Source of the DNA: Rickettsiales bacterium
GTDB lineage: Bacteria; Pseudomonadota; Alphaproteobacteria; Rickettsiales; UBA998
DNA length: 12,359 nt
Reading direction: 5' to 3'
Assembly (NCBI GenBank): GCA_019749855.1
Contig: JAIEPI010000188.1
Location: 1 to 12,359, forward strand
Shown here: in pieces, positions 1 through 7,132 of the stretch
How the letters are laid out: each line of letters opens with the position of its first letter
How positions within the stretch are numbered: position 1 is the stretch's first letter
Notes under the pieces: generated by a model
Told to the model about the DNA's origin: nothing
What the model saw: the letters and a program-made list of their open reading frames with translations, nothing else
The model's database searches: none
Made by a program: the position numbers and the translations under genes

Positions 1-283
1 ACCGAACCGTGGCATACCCGACGGTTACCCGGGCGGGCCGGTGGCAAACGACGCTGCCGACGCCGTCCGTTCCTGAAACTAAAATCGGATCCTGATAGCC
101 TGATTTTTTGAGATCAAACAATGCGCCAAAACCACCGAGTCCCGCCATGACTTCCGGACGCATGGTACGTTTTGCCGCCGGCTTAATGGCATCGACCAAG
201 GCATTGCCAGCAGCAATATCCACCCCAGCCTGTGCATAGGTCAGGCCGTTCTTATGCGTTTGAAGATTGTCTTTTGTGGCCAT
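1..283 (-). CDS. purM: Phosphoribosylformylglycinamidine cyclo-ligase (AIR synthetase), N-terminal part
   Basis: PurM closes the imidazole ring of formylglycinamidine ribonucleotide with ATP, the fifth step of de novo purine synthesis, in the cytosol. Reading leftwards from the ATG at 283, residues 14-76 match the family N-terminus: LTYAQAGVDIAAGNALV, then RPEVMAGLGGFGALFDLK, then the nucleotide-site motif VSGTDGVG ending at position 56. The family would continue with TKLK; instead the frame stays open but reads SVVCHRPARV and onward, which is not PurM. Positions 1-55 are also about 69% GC, richer than the rest, so the break may be an assembly edge or a real truncation. The gene is divergent from the DUF2066 gene, with 70 bases between the chosen starts. 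I see no strong Shine-Dalgarno sequence. The identity of residues 1-76 is secure; what lies beyond is not. Confidence 0.88.
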   Translation of the reverse strand, partial: MATKDNLQTHKNGLTYAQAGVDIAAGNALVDAIKPAAKRTMRPEVMAGLGGFGALFDLKKSGYQDPILVSGTDGVGSVVCHRPARVTVGYATVR

Positions 284-353
284 ATCACGTATCCAAGCAT
301 TACCTGCCGACCTTGTAGCGGATGTGGCAGCAGAGGTAAAGTCAGGAGACAAC

Positions 354-1442
354 ATGCAACGCACATCCGGATGGGGTCTCGCAAGCGCGGTCGGACTGCT
401 GGTGTATCTATTGGCACCAGATTGGGCCTATAGCGCAACGCTGGCGACCATTGCTGTGCGCGCTGAAGCGCCAGATGCGGTCTTGGCTCAGCAAAAAGCG
501 CTCGCCCAAGGTGAATCACAGGCACTCTTTGAGGTGTTACAAGCCAAAGATCCAAAACATGTCACTGAAATCATCAGCAAAATAACGCCCGAGCAACGCG
601 CCAGTCTGGTGAAATCAGTCTCAGTGGAACATGAAAATGCCCGCGCTGGTCGTTATGAAGCCGACGTCACTTATGTATTTGATGAGAAGAAGATCAGCCT
701 GCTTGTTACCGAACAAAAGGGGCTGGTTGAGGAAATGTCCGGTCATGGGTTGCTGATACTTCCGGTTTACTATGATGGAAAGCAGCTTTTATTGTGGGAA
801 GGTGCTAATTACTGGCGCTCAGCCATGGCGCGTCAGACATTGGAGCGCGGGCAAGGGCGTCTGGTGGTGCCTTTTGGTAATCCAAAGGATGCCATGACTG
901 TTAATTCGCAGGTAGTACTCGCAGGTACCAAAGAGCCGATCATTGCGTTGGCAAAGCGCTATGGAACGGCCAATGCGGTGATTGCCACGGCACGTCTGGG
1001 TGAAGACAACGGTATAAAGCAAGCCGAGATTCGTCTGCGTCGCCCGGGCCAATCAACACAAGAAGAGACAGTGAATTTATTCACGGCGGAAAGTGCCAAT
1101 GAGACGCCAGAACAACTATTGCGGCGCGCCAGCCGAGAAACTGTTGATAAATTACTGGCTCTCAGCAATGAATTCAGTCTATTCGCTGAACCCCAAAGCA
1201 ATAAACTGAATGGAAGAGTTTTACGCGCCGAGTATCCGTCATGGCAAAATTGGCTGTTGATACGTAAACAGCTCGAAGGCTTACCTGGTGTAGAGTTTGT
1301 TGATATTGGCGCAGTATCACCGGAATATGCGCAAGTGACCCTGTATTATCGTGGCGAGGAAAATCTGGTACAACAGGCGTTGGATAATCGTGGATTCAAA
1401 GTTACCGCAGTCAAGGACTTCTGGACGATCTCATACCCTTAA
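354..1442 (+). CDS. DUF2066 domain-containing exported protein
   Basis: A 362-residue protein of the DUF2066 family, whose function is unknown; in alphaproteobacteria it commonly precedes a PerM-type permease and HdaA, as here. I chose the ATG at 354 because AGGAG (344-348) sits five bases upstream and because the product then opens with a short basic stretch, a hydrophobic core (ASAVGLLVYLLA) and an AYSA cleavage-like site near residues 25-28, so it is probably exported to the periplasm. An in-frame TTG at 267 would overlap purM and bury the signal peptide. The central part (LLILPVYYDGKQLLLWEG, then RLVVPFGNPKD, then ALAKRYG) resembles the conserved DUF2066 core. Its stop lies 11 bases before the permease start, so the two are very probably co-transcribed. 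Family assignment is from recall of the pattern, not a search. Confidence 0.8.
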   Translation: MQRTSGWGLASAVGLLVYLLAPDWAYSATLATIAVRAEAPDAVLAQQKALAQGESQALFEVLQAKDPKHVTEIISKITPEQRASLVKSVSVEHENARAGRYEADVTYVFDEKKISLLVTEQKGLVEEMSGHGLLILPVYYDGKQLLLWEGANYWRSAMARQTLERGQGRLVVPFGNPKDAMTVNSQVVLAGTKEPIIALAKRYGTANAVIATARLGEDNGIKQAEIRLRRPGQSTQEETVNLFTAESANETPEQLLRRASRETVDKLLALSNEFSLFAEPQSNKLNGRVLRAEYPSWQNWLLIRKQLEGLPGVEFVDIGAVSPEYAQVTLYYRGEENLVQQALDNRGFKVTAVKDFWTISYP

Positions 1443-1453
1443 AGGATAGATGC

Positions 1454-2542
1454 ATGCCATTAAAATATTATCGTATTCTCTCGTTAGTTGCGTTTTTGGT
1501 TCTGGCAGGCTGGTTTATTGTCTCCATCCAATCCATTTTACTCCCGTTTGTATTTGGCATTCTCATTGCGTATTTCTTCGATCCAACGGCGGATCGCCTA
1601 CAACGTGCAGGCTTTGGCCGCACTGCAGCCACAGCGCTGATTCTGATTAGTTTTTTTACAATCGTCAGTCTTGCATTGATCGCCCTTTTGCCATTGTTAG
1701 CGGAGCAGATCACGAGCCTGATTTCTGAAATACCGATGAAAGTTCATGCCGTCCAGAAAGTGCTGGCACCCTATATTAATCGCTTTATTTCACAGGTGGG
1801 TGATGTCGGGCTTGAGCAGGCGGGTGCCATGGCGACAGATTTTTCCGGTCAATTTCTAAACGCAGGCAGCAGTCTGGTGGGCGGCGTCGTGCGCTCCGGT
1901 CTGGCACTGGCTAATCTTGCTGCTTTGCTGATCATTGCGCCGGTCGTGAGTTTCTATTTGCTGCGGGATTGGGATGAAATTATGGCGCGCCTCGACATGC
2001 TGTTGCCACGTTACTATGCCGAAACCATCCGCGAACAGTTTCTGGAAATGGATCGAGTCATCTCAGGTTTCTTTCGCGGTCAGCTCAAGGTTTGCGCCAT
2101 CTTGGCATTATTTTACGCCGTAGCCCTTGGCGCAGCCGGCCTAAAATACTCACTGCTCATTGGCTTGTGTGCGGGCTTGCTTGTCATTGTTCCCTATGCT
2201 GGAACATTTATCAGTGGTTTTCTAGCCATTGCCGTCGCCCTTTTACAGTTTGAAAACGATCCCACACGGGTCGGCGTGATTGCCATTATCTTTGTTATTG
2301 GCCAAATGCTGGAGGGATATATCCTGACGCCTCGTCTAATTGGAAATAGCGTTGGCTTGCATCCAATGTGGATTATTTTTGGTATGCTGGCAGGTGGCAC
2401 ATTAATGGGCTTTCTCGGCGTGATGATTGCGATACCGCTCACGGCGGTGATTGGCGTATTGGTACGGTTCTCCGTTCGTAAATACCTCAATAGTCCACTA
2501 TACGCGTCAGGAATGATACAGCGCGTGGATGTCTCTGCATGA
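1454..2542 (+). CDS. AI-2E family (PerM-like) transporter
   Basis: A 362-residue polytopic inner-membrane protein of the AI-2E transporter/PerM superfamily, probably a permease or ion antiporter; the substrate cannot be read from sequence. Hydrophobic segments lie around residues 8-43, 58-83, 150-170, 212-265, 273-290 and 305-338, with a soluble stretch at about 84-140. Family landmarks are APVVSFYLLRDWD (162-174), PYAG (247-250), EGYILTPRLIG (287-297) and GTLMGFLGVMIAIP (315-328). Length is normal. I chose the ATG at 1454 because AAGGA (1442-1446) is seven bases upstream; the ATG at 1450 opens a different frame without family features. The stop overlaps the hdaA start as ATGA (2539-2542), so translation of the two is probably coupled. 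Confidence 0.9.
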   Translation: MPLKYYRILSLVAFLVLAGWFIVSIQSILLPFVFGILIAYFFDPTADRLQRAGFGRTAATALILISFFTIVSLALIALLPLLAEQITSLISEIPMKVHAVQKVLAPYINRFISQVGDVGLEQAGAMATDFSGQFLNAGSSLVGGVVRSGLALANLAALLIIAPVVSFYLLRDWDEIMARLDMLLPRYYAETIREQFLEMDRVISGFFRGQLKVCAILALFYAVALGAAGLKYSLLIGLCAGLLVIVPYAGTFISGFLAIAVALLQFENDPTRVGVIAIIFVIGQMLEGYILTPRLIGNSVGLHPMWIIFGMLAGGTLMGFLGVMIAIPLTAVIGVLVRFSVRKYLNSPLYASGMIQRVDVSA

Positions 2543-3234
2543 AGAATGAACATGGCGGGAAATCAACTGCGAGTTTACGCCAAAACATTTTACCACTTCC
2601 GGTCACGACCAGCTACCAGCGAGAAGATTTCTGCCTTGCTGACTCCAATCGCTGGGCTTACGAAGCATTAATGGCGTGGCCCAACTGGCCAAAACAAACC
2701 ATGGCTCTCGTCGGGCCAGCCGGAAGCGGCAAAACTCACCTGGCTCATATCTGGGCCATGCATGCGTGTGCGCAGGAAATACAACTGCAACAGGGTGAGC
2801 CCATTCCCGAGCTGTTACTCTATGCCAATGGGTCAGCGGTTTTCTGGATCGATAATGCAGAATCCTGTGAGGAGACGAAACTCTTCCACATACTGAATCT
2901 AGCACAAGAGATTGGCTTCACCCTGCTTCTGTCAGCCGTGGATCATTACACGCCCGCATTGGCCGATCTGCGCTCACGCTGGAATGCATTACCGCGCGCT
3001 GCTTTATATACACCGGATGATCATTTATTGCAGCGTGCCTTCATTAAACAGTGTGCTGACCGGCAATTAACTATCAGTGAAGAGGTCGCAGCGTATTTAC
3101 TTAAACGCATACCTAGAACAGTGAGCTGCATATCGCAACTACTGGATGATATAGATCGTGTATCTTTGACGTCTCAGCGTGCTATTACCATTCATTCTGC
3201 ACGAGAGGCCCTTGAAAGATTAGGGTTTTCATGA
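2539..3234 (+). CDS. hdaA: HdaA/Hda-like DnaA-family regulatory ATPase
   Basis: Hda proteins act with the DNA-loaded beta clamp to stimulate hydrolysis of DnaA-bound ATP and so prevent re-initiation of replication. This 231-residue product has the Hda layout: an N-terminal QNILPLPV stretch (15-22) in the place of the clamp-binding motif; Walker A GPAGSGKTHLAHIW (59-72); a Walker B region VFWIDNAE (101-108), where the IDN form is like E. coli Hda rather than DnaA; a DLRSR arginine-finger region (143-147); and LLKRIPRT (187-194) at the sensor 2 position. There is no DNA-binding domain IV, which separates it from DnaA itself. The start overlaps the permease stop by four bases. Position next to the permease and upstream of ppk is typical for alphaproteobacterial HdaA. 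Confidence 0.87.
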   Translation: MKNEHGGKSTASLRQNILPLPVTTSYQREDFCLADSNRWAYEALMAWPNWPKQTMALVGPAGSGKTHLAHIWAMHACAQEIQLQQGEPIPELLLYANGSAVFWIDNAESCEETKLFHILNLAQEIGFTLLLSAVDHYTPALADLRSRWNALPRAALYTPDDHLLQRAFIKQCADRQLTISEEVAAYLLKRIPRTVSCISQLLDDIDRVSLTSQRAITIHSAREALERLGFS

Positions 3235-3246
3235 CAATACATTAGG

Positions 3247-4338
3247 ATGGAACAAATAAAAGCGACACAGGATCCTATGAGTATCCAAGGGAGCTTCTCA
3301 CGGGTAACGTCCCGTACACGATTATCCAGTGTTAATGTTCTGCTCGTTGATGCCGATGAGCGGATGGTATCTCTTCTGCGAAAGGTGCTGATCAGTCTTG
3401 GTTTCGGTGGTATTTATATAGCAAAGAATGGCAACGAAGCCCTGCAACAGCTGGCCAGCAAACCCATTGATCTGGTCATCACTGATTGGGAGATGAATCC
3501 CATGAATGGCGTCGAATTTATTCATTATATTCGCAATAACCGCTTATCTCCCAACCGCCAGATGCCGATCATCATGCTGACCGGTAAAGCAAAGCGACAA
3601 CAGGTTGAAGAAGCGCGCGATAAGGGCGTGACTGAATTTCTTGTTAAGCCTTTCACGGTGCGCACCCTATGCGACCGCATCATTCTGGTGATTGAGCATC
3701 CGCGTAATTTTATACTGACAACCTATTATTGTGGCCCGGATCGCCGACGCAAACAGATACCCCTGCTAAGCCGTGCAAATCGCCGTAAGGAAGCCGCGAA
3801 CGATAGTTTTGTATTGGCAAAACATGATAATGTGACCGTCTTTCGTAAAGCTGAAGAGGAAATAACTGTCATTCAAGCGGATAGTAGCCTGCATGAAAAA
3901 ATCGGCATCCACGTGTCTATGGATGATGTTTTTAATCCAGAAAACATCGCTCGCGCACAACGCATCATCCATCAGTCACGCGGCGAATATCTGGAATGGG
4001 TGGTCAGTGACCTGAAGCAATTAGATGCTGCTTTTAGAAAGCTGGAAGTCAATACACGTCATGATCGACAAGATATTGATGTCGTTCAAACAATAGCGCT
4101 TCATATCAAATCGCAGGCAGGTGTTTTTGATTATGCGCTGGCCTCACAGGTCGCTGATTCACTCTATGATGTTTGCTTGTCGCGCCAACATTTCTCTGCC
4201 AGTGCCTGCCTCGCCGGGCGCAAGCATGTGGATGCGCTGTATGTTATCTTCCAGCGAAATATTCAGGGCTCCGGCGGCATCATCGGCGAGGAATTACAAA
4301 AAAGTCTCTTTGCCCTCGTGGAAATTATCCGCGATTAA
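3247..4338 (+). CDS. Response regulator: receiver domain with helical, HPt-like C-terminus
   Basis: A 363-residue receiver-domain protein. The CheY-like domain covers about residues 29-150: acidic pocket D35/D37, phospho-acceptor D80 in VITDWEM, the conserved threonine T112 in MLTGK, and K134 in LVKPF. Next comes YCGPDRRRK (161-169), which I associate with alphaproteobacterial response regulators of this type. No DNA-binding domain is visible. The C-terminal part (about 235-363) is helical and contains ALHIKSQAGVFDYALASQV around H286, reminiscent of the histidine motif of HPt phosphotransfer domains, though the usual glycine after the lysine is serine. It may therefore receive or pass on phosphate rather than control transcription; the partner kinase is not in the window. 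The start is uncertain: ATG 3247 has no good ribosome site, while in-frame ATG 3277 has AGGA at 3269-3272. Both lie ahead of the receiver domain. Confidence 0.83.
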   Translation: MEQIKATQDPMSIQGSFSRVTSRTRLSSVNVLLVDADERMVSLLRKVLISLGFGGIYIAKNGNEALQQLASKPIDLVITDWEMNPMNGVEFIHYIRNNRLSPNRQMPIIMLTGKAKRQQVEEARDKGVTEFLVKPFTVRTLCDRIILVIEHPRNFILTTYYCGPDRRRKQIPLLSRANRRKEAANDSFVLAKHDNVTVFRKAEEEITVIQADSSLHEKIGIHVSMDDVFNPENIARAQRIIHQSRGEYLEWVVSDLKQLDAAFRKLEVNTRHDRQDIDVVQTIALHIKSQAGVFDYALASQVADSLYDVCLSRQHFSASACLAGRKHVDALYVIFQRNIQGSGGIIGEELQKSLFALVEIIRD

Positions 4339-4344
4339 ACAAGC

Positions 4345-4857
4345 TTAAGAAGACTCGGCTTCGCTACGATAAAAAAGCAACTCCGCGCATTCAGGCTGCA
4401 CGTGCTCCCACGGCAGCGAGGTGCGTAAACCCACCAGGCCTGCGGTCACTAATCCCAGCTCTAAACGCTGCGCATCGCTTGTTATGCTGGACTGCGCCAA
4501 TGTCATGGCCACCCCATGCAGCCCTGGGTTATGACCCACCACCAGAACATGCGTGACATCCTCAGGAAGGCCTTGCAGGAGAGAAATTATATCCTCAGTG
4601 GAAGCCAGATAGAGCTTCGCCAAATAGTCTGGCGTCACGGGCAAACCCGTGACCGCAAAAAGCTGCGCCAGTGTCTGCCGTGTTCGCTGCGCGTTGGAGC
4701 ATAAAATCACCTGCGGTGATGTTGAATGCGCCGAAACCCAGCGCGCCAGAGCGTCACACTCAGCGATCCCACGCGATGAGAGGGGCCGCATGGCATCTGA
4801 CATGCTGGCATCACCAGCCACTGCATGTGCGTGACGTAGAAGGTAGATATAACGCAC
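4345..4857 (-). CDS. sixA: SixA-type phosphohistidine phosphatase (histidine phosphatase superfamily)
   Basis: A small histidine-phosphatase-superfamily enzyme, most like SixA, which removes phosphate from phosphohistidine on phosphotransfer proteins. From the GTG at 4857 it is 170 residues, close to E. coli SixA. It begins VRYIYLLRHAHA, carrying the catalytic RHA motif; then RPLSSRGIAECDALARWV, CSNAQRTRQTL (substrate-site arginines), and the second catalytic histidine in VVGHNPGL. I prefer the GTG start because promoter-like sequences at 4922-4949 would start transcription near 4900-4915, downstream of the ATGs at 4923 and 4986, and because AGGG lies six bases before the GTG. The gene is convergent with the response regulator (six bases apart) and divergent from ppk. 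The neighbouring receiver/HPt-like protein is a conceivable substrate, but that is inference from position. Confidence 0.85.
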   Translation of the reverse strand: MRYIYLLRHAHAVAGDASMSDAMRPLSSRGIAECDALARWVSAHSTSPQVILCSNAQRTRQTLAQLFAVTGLPVTPDYLAKLYLASTEDIISLLQGLPEDVTHVLVVGHNPGLHGVAMTLAQSSITSDAQRLELGLVTAGLVGLRTSLPWEHVQPECAELLFYRSEAESS

Positions 4858-4921
4858 GCGGTGCCCTATAGTGAAAGATTGATGGACGCTCTGGTAGGAC
4901 TTCTTTAATTCAAACCATGGC

Positions 4922-4949
4922 ATTATACATGTCAACCGATCTAGTACAA
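4922..4949 (-). promoter_or_regulatory. Predicted sigma-70-type promoter for sixA
   Basis: Reading the minus strand, TTGTAC (4949-4944) and TATAAT (4927-4922) are separated by 16 bases; the -10 is a perfect match and the -35 is moderate. Overlapping it, a perfect TTGACA (4935-4930) has only a poor -10 (TGAATT) 17 bases downstream. Either would start transcription around 4900-4915, about 45-60 bases ahead of the GTG start proposed for sixA. The same 106-base gap must also carry the ppk promoter on the plus strand, for which I found no clear match. Confidence 0.5.
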
Positions 4950-4963
4950 AGAGAACTGTCTCA

Positions 4964-7129
4964 ATGCGTAAGGAAACCCGCCTCAATCATTCTGCCTTAT
5001 GCCACACCGAAGCAACCACACGTTACCTGAATCGGGAGCTTTCATGGCTGGCGTTTAACTCTCGGGTGCTGGAGGAAGCGTACAATCAGCGAAACCCTCT
5101 GATGGAGCGCATGCGGTTTCTCTCTATTTCTTCCGTAAATCTGGATGAGTTTACCATGGTGCGTGTAGCGGGCCTGCGCGATCAGATCAGCCATGGAATC
5201 GAAGCACCCAGTCTGGATGGTTTGACCCCGCAACAGCAATTATTTGCGGTCAATGAAGCCTGTCGTTTATTAATGAAAAATCAGCAATCCTGCTGGCTGC
5301 AATTGCGAAAAGAATTAAAAAAAGAGGGCGTGCATGTAGTCAACACCCTCAAGCTCGCGCGCGCGCAACGTGAGTGGCTGCACCGTTATTTCATGGATAA
5401 TCTTTTTGCTGCCTTGACGCCTATCGCGGTCGATCCGGCACATCCTTTTCCATTTTTGCCTAATCTTGGCTTAACGCTTTTGTTTGAACTTAAGCGAAAA
5501 TCGGGTGGCAAGCGCCAAATTTCCGTGCTTCCTTTGCCACCAAAATTACCGCGCTTTATCCAGATTCCGGGCGAGAGTCTGCGGTTCGTTTTGCTTGAAG
5601 ATGTGATTCGCTTATTTCTCGATGCGCTCTATCCGGGCTATGACGTGCTTGATTCCGCCTTTTTCCGGATCATCCGCGATAGCGATCTCGAGTTAGAAGA
5701 CGAGGCGGAAGATCTCATGCGTTATTATGAAAATGCGCTAAAACAACGACGACGTGGACGGGTGATCAGCATCAAAGCGCTGAGCCCGGTAGCCCCACAG
5801 CTTGTTTCTTTCTTCAGTGCTCATTTAGGCGCATCGCAAGAAGATATTATTGAAGTGCCCGGCATGATTGGGCTGGCTGCTTTGGGTGAATTATATGATC
5901 TCTGTGCGCGGCCTGACCTGAAATATCTCCCTTACAATGCCCGCTCTCCTGAGCGAATCAGTGATTTTCACGGTGATTGTTTTGCCGCCATTCAGGCGAA
6001 AGATATCATTATTCACCACCCATTTGAGACATTCGACGTAGTGGTACAATTTCTGCGCCAAGCAGCACTTGATCCCGATGTGGTCTCTATCAAACAAACG
6101 CTCTATCGTACCAGCAAAGATTCACCGATCATTAAAGCGTTGATAACAGCCGCGGAAAATGGAAAATCCGTGACTGCGCTGGTGGAATTAAAAGCACGGT
6201 TTGATGAGGAGGCGAACATCAAATGGGCGCGGGATCTCGAGCGGGCCGGTGCACAGGTTGTTTACGGGTTTGTGCATCTTAAAACACATGCCAAACTGTC
6301 GCTTATCACCCGCCGTGAAGGCGAAAAGCTTCAGGAATATGCGCATGTGGGCACCGGCAATTACCACCCCAATACCGCAAAAGTCTATACGGATCTTTCA
6401 TGTTTTACCTGCGATGAAGTGCTGTGCCGTGACATTAATTACCTCTTTAATTTTGTCACAGGTTACGCAGAGCCTGAGCGTTTTGAGCGCATCATTACGG
6501 CGCCAAACCACATGCGTGAAGGCATTCTGGACCTGATCAATCGGGAGATGGACAATGCTAAATTGGGAAAGCCCGCCGCCATCTGGGCGAAGATGAATTC
6601 GCTGGTGGATCGTAGTGTGATTGAAGCGCTTTATGAAGCCTCCTGCGCAGGCGTTCACATAGATCTGGTCGTTCGCGGCATATGTTGCCTGCGTCCAGGG
6701 GTAAAAGACATGTCCGAGAACATTCGTGTCAAAAGCATTATTGGGCGTTTTTTGGAGCATTCACGAGTTTTTTGCTTCGGTAACGGCCATGCACTCCCCT
6801 CAAAATTTGCCAAAGTTTATATTGGTTCAGCGGACTGGATGCCGCGTAATTTTGACCACCGTGTTGAAATTATGCTGCCATTGGAAAACCCAACCGTGCA
6901 CGCACAGGTACTGGATCAAATCATGGTTGCTAATCTGCGAGACAACCTACAAAGCTGGCAGCTGCAATGTAATGGCGAATATGAGCGCACTCCCATTGTC
7001 GGCGAGGGATTCTCAGCGCATGAGTATTTCATGAATAATCCCAGCCTGTCTGGGCGCGGCAAAGCATTGCGCAAAGAGGCCGCACGTCCGAGAATGCAGA
7101 TCATTCGTCGTACCAAATCTGAGAGCTGA
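4964..7129 (+). CDS. ppk: Polyphosphate kinase 1
   Basis: PPK1 reversibly polymerises the terminal phosphate of ATP into inorganic polyphosphate through a phosphohistidine intermediate. The 721-residue length is normal. The N-terminal domain opens with RYLNRELSWLAFNSRVLEEA (20-39), followed by SSVNLDEFTMVRVAGL; the middle domain includes TPIAVDPAHPFPFLPNLGL; the first C-terminal domain has HHPFETFDVVVQFLRQAA, SIKQTLYRTSKDSPI, then KTHAKL with H442 in the position of the autophosphorylated histidine, and GTGNYHPNTAKVYTD (H468). The second C-terminal domain has IGSADWMPRNFDHRVEI (H632). All expected catalytic residues seem present. The ATG at 4964 is the only sensible start before the conserved N-terminus; its ribosome site (AGAG, about 11 bases upstream) is weak. 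Its stop lies three bases ahead of ppx, so the pair forms an operon. Confidence 0.97.
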   Translation: MRKETRLNHSALCHTEATTRYLNRELSWLAFNSRVLEEAYNQRNPLMERMRFLSISSVNLDEFTMVRVAGLRDQISHGIEAPSLDGLTPQQQLFAVNEACRLLMKNQQSCWLQLRKELKKEGVHVVNTLKLARAQREWLHRYFMDNLFAALTPIAVDPAHPFPFLPNLGLTLLFELKRKSGGKRQISVLPLPPKLPRFIQIPGESLRFVLLEDVIRLFLDALYPGYDVLDSAFFRIIRDSDLELEDEAEDLMRYYENALKQRRRGRVISIKALSPVAPQLVSFFSAHLGASQEDIIEVPGMIGLAALGELYDLCARPDLKYLPYNARSPERISDFHGDCFAAIQAKDIIIHHPFETFDVVVQFLRQAALDPDVVSIKQTLYRTSKDSPIIKALITAAENGKSVTALVELKARFDEEANIKWARDLERAGAQVVYGFVHLKTHAKLSLITRREGEKLQEYAHVGTGNYHPNTAKVYTDLSCFTCDEVLCRDINYLFNFVTGYAEPERFERIITAPNHMREGILDLINREMDNAKLGKPAAIWAKMNSLVDRSVIEALYEASCAGVHIDLVVRGICCLRPGVKDMSENIRVKSIIGRFLEHSRVFCFGNGHALPSKFAKVYIGSADWMPRNFDHRVEIMLPLENPTVHAQVLDQIMVANLRDNLQSWQLQCNGEYERTPIVGEGFSAHEYFMNNPSLSGRGKALRKEAARPRMQIIRRTKSES

Positions 7130-7132
7130 TTC

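Noticed and set aside
1450..1650. Short frame from ATG 1450
   Set aside because: It lies wholly within the permease gene in another frame and shows no family features; the ATG at 1454 has the better ribosome spacing.
4339..4344. Shared terminator between the response regulator and sixA
   Set aside because: Only six bases separate the stops and no hairpin with a T tract is visible.
4858..4986. Longer sixA starting at ATG 4986 or ATG 4923
   Set aside because: Both lie upstream of the predicted transcription start, and the added residues are not part of SixA, which begins just before the LLRHA motif.
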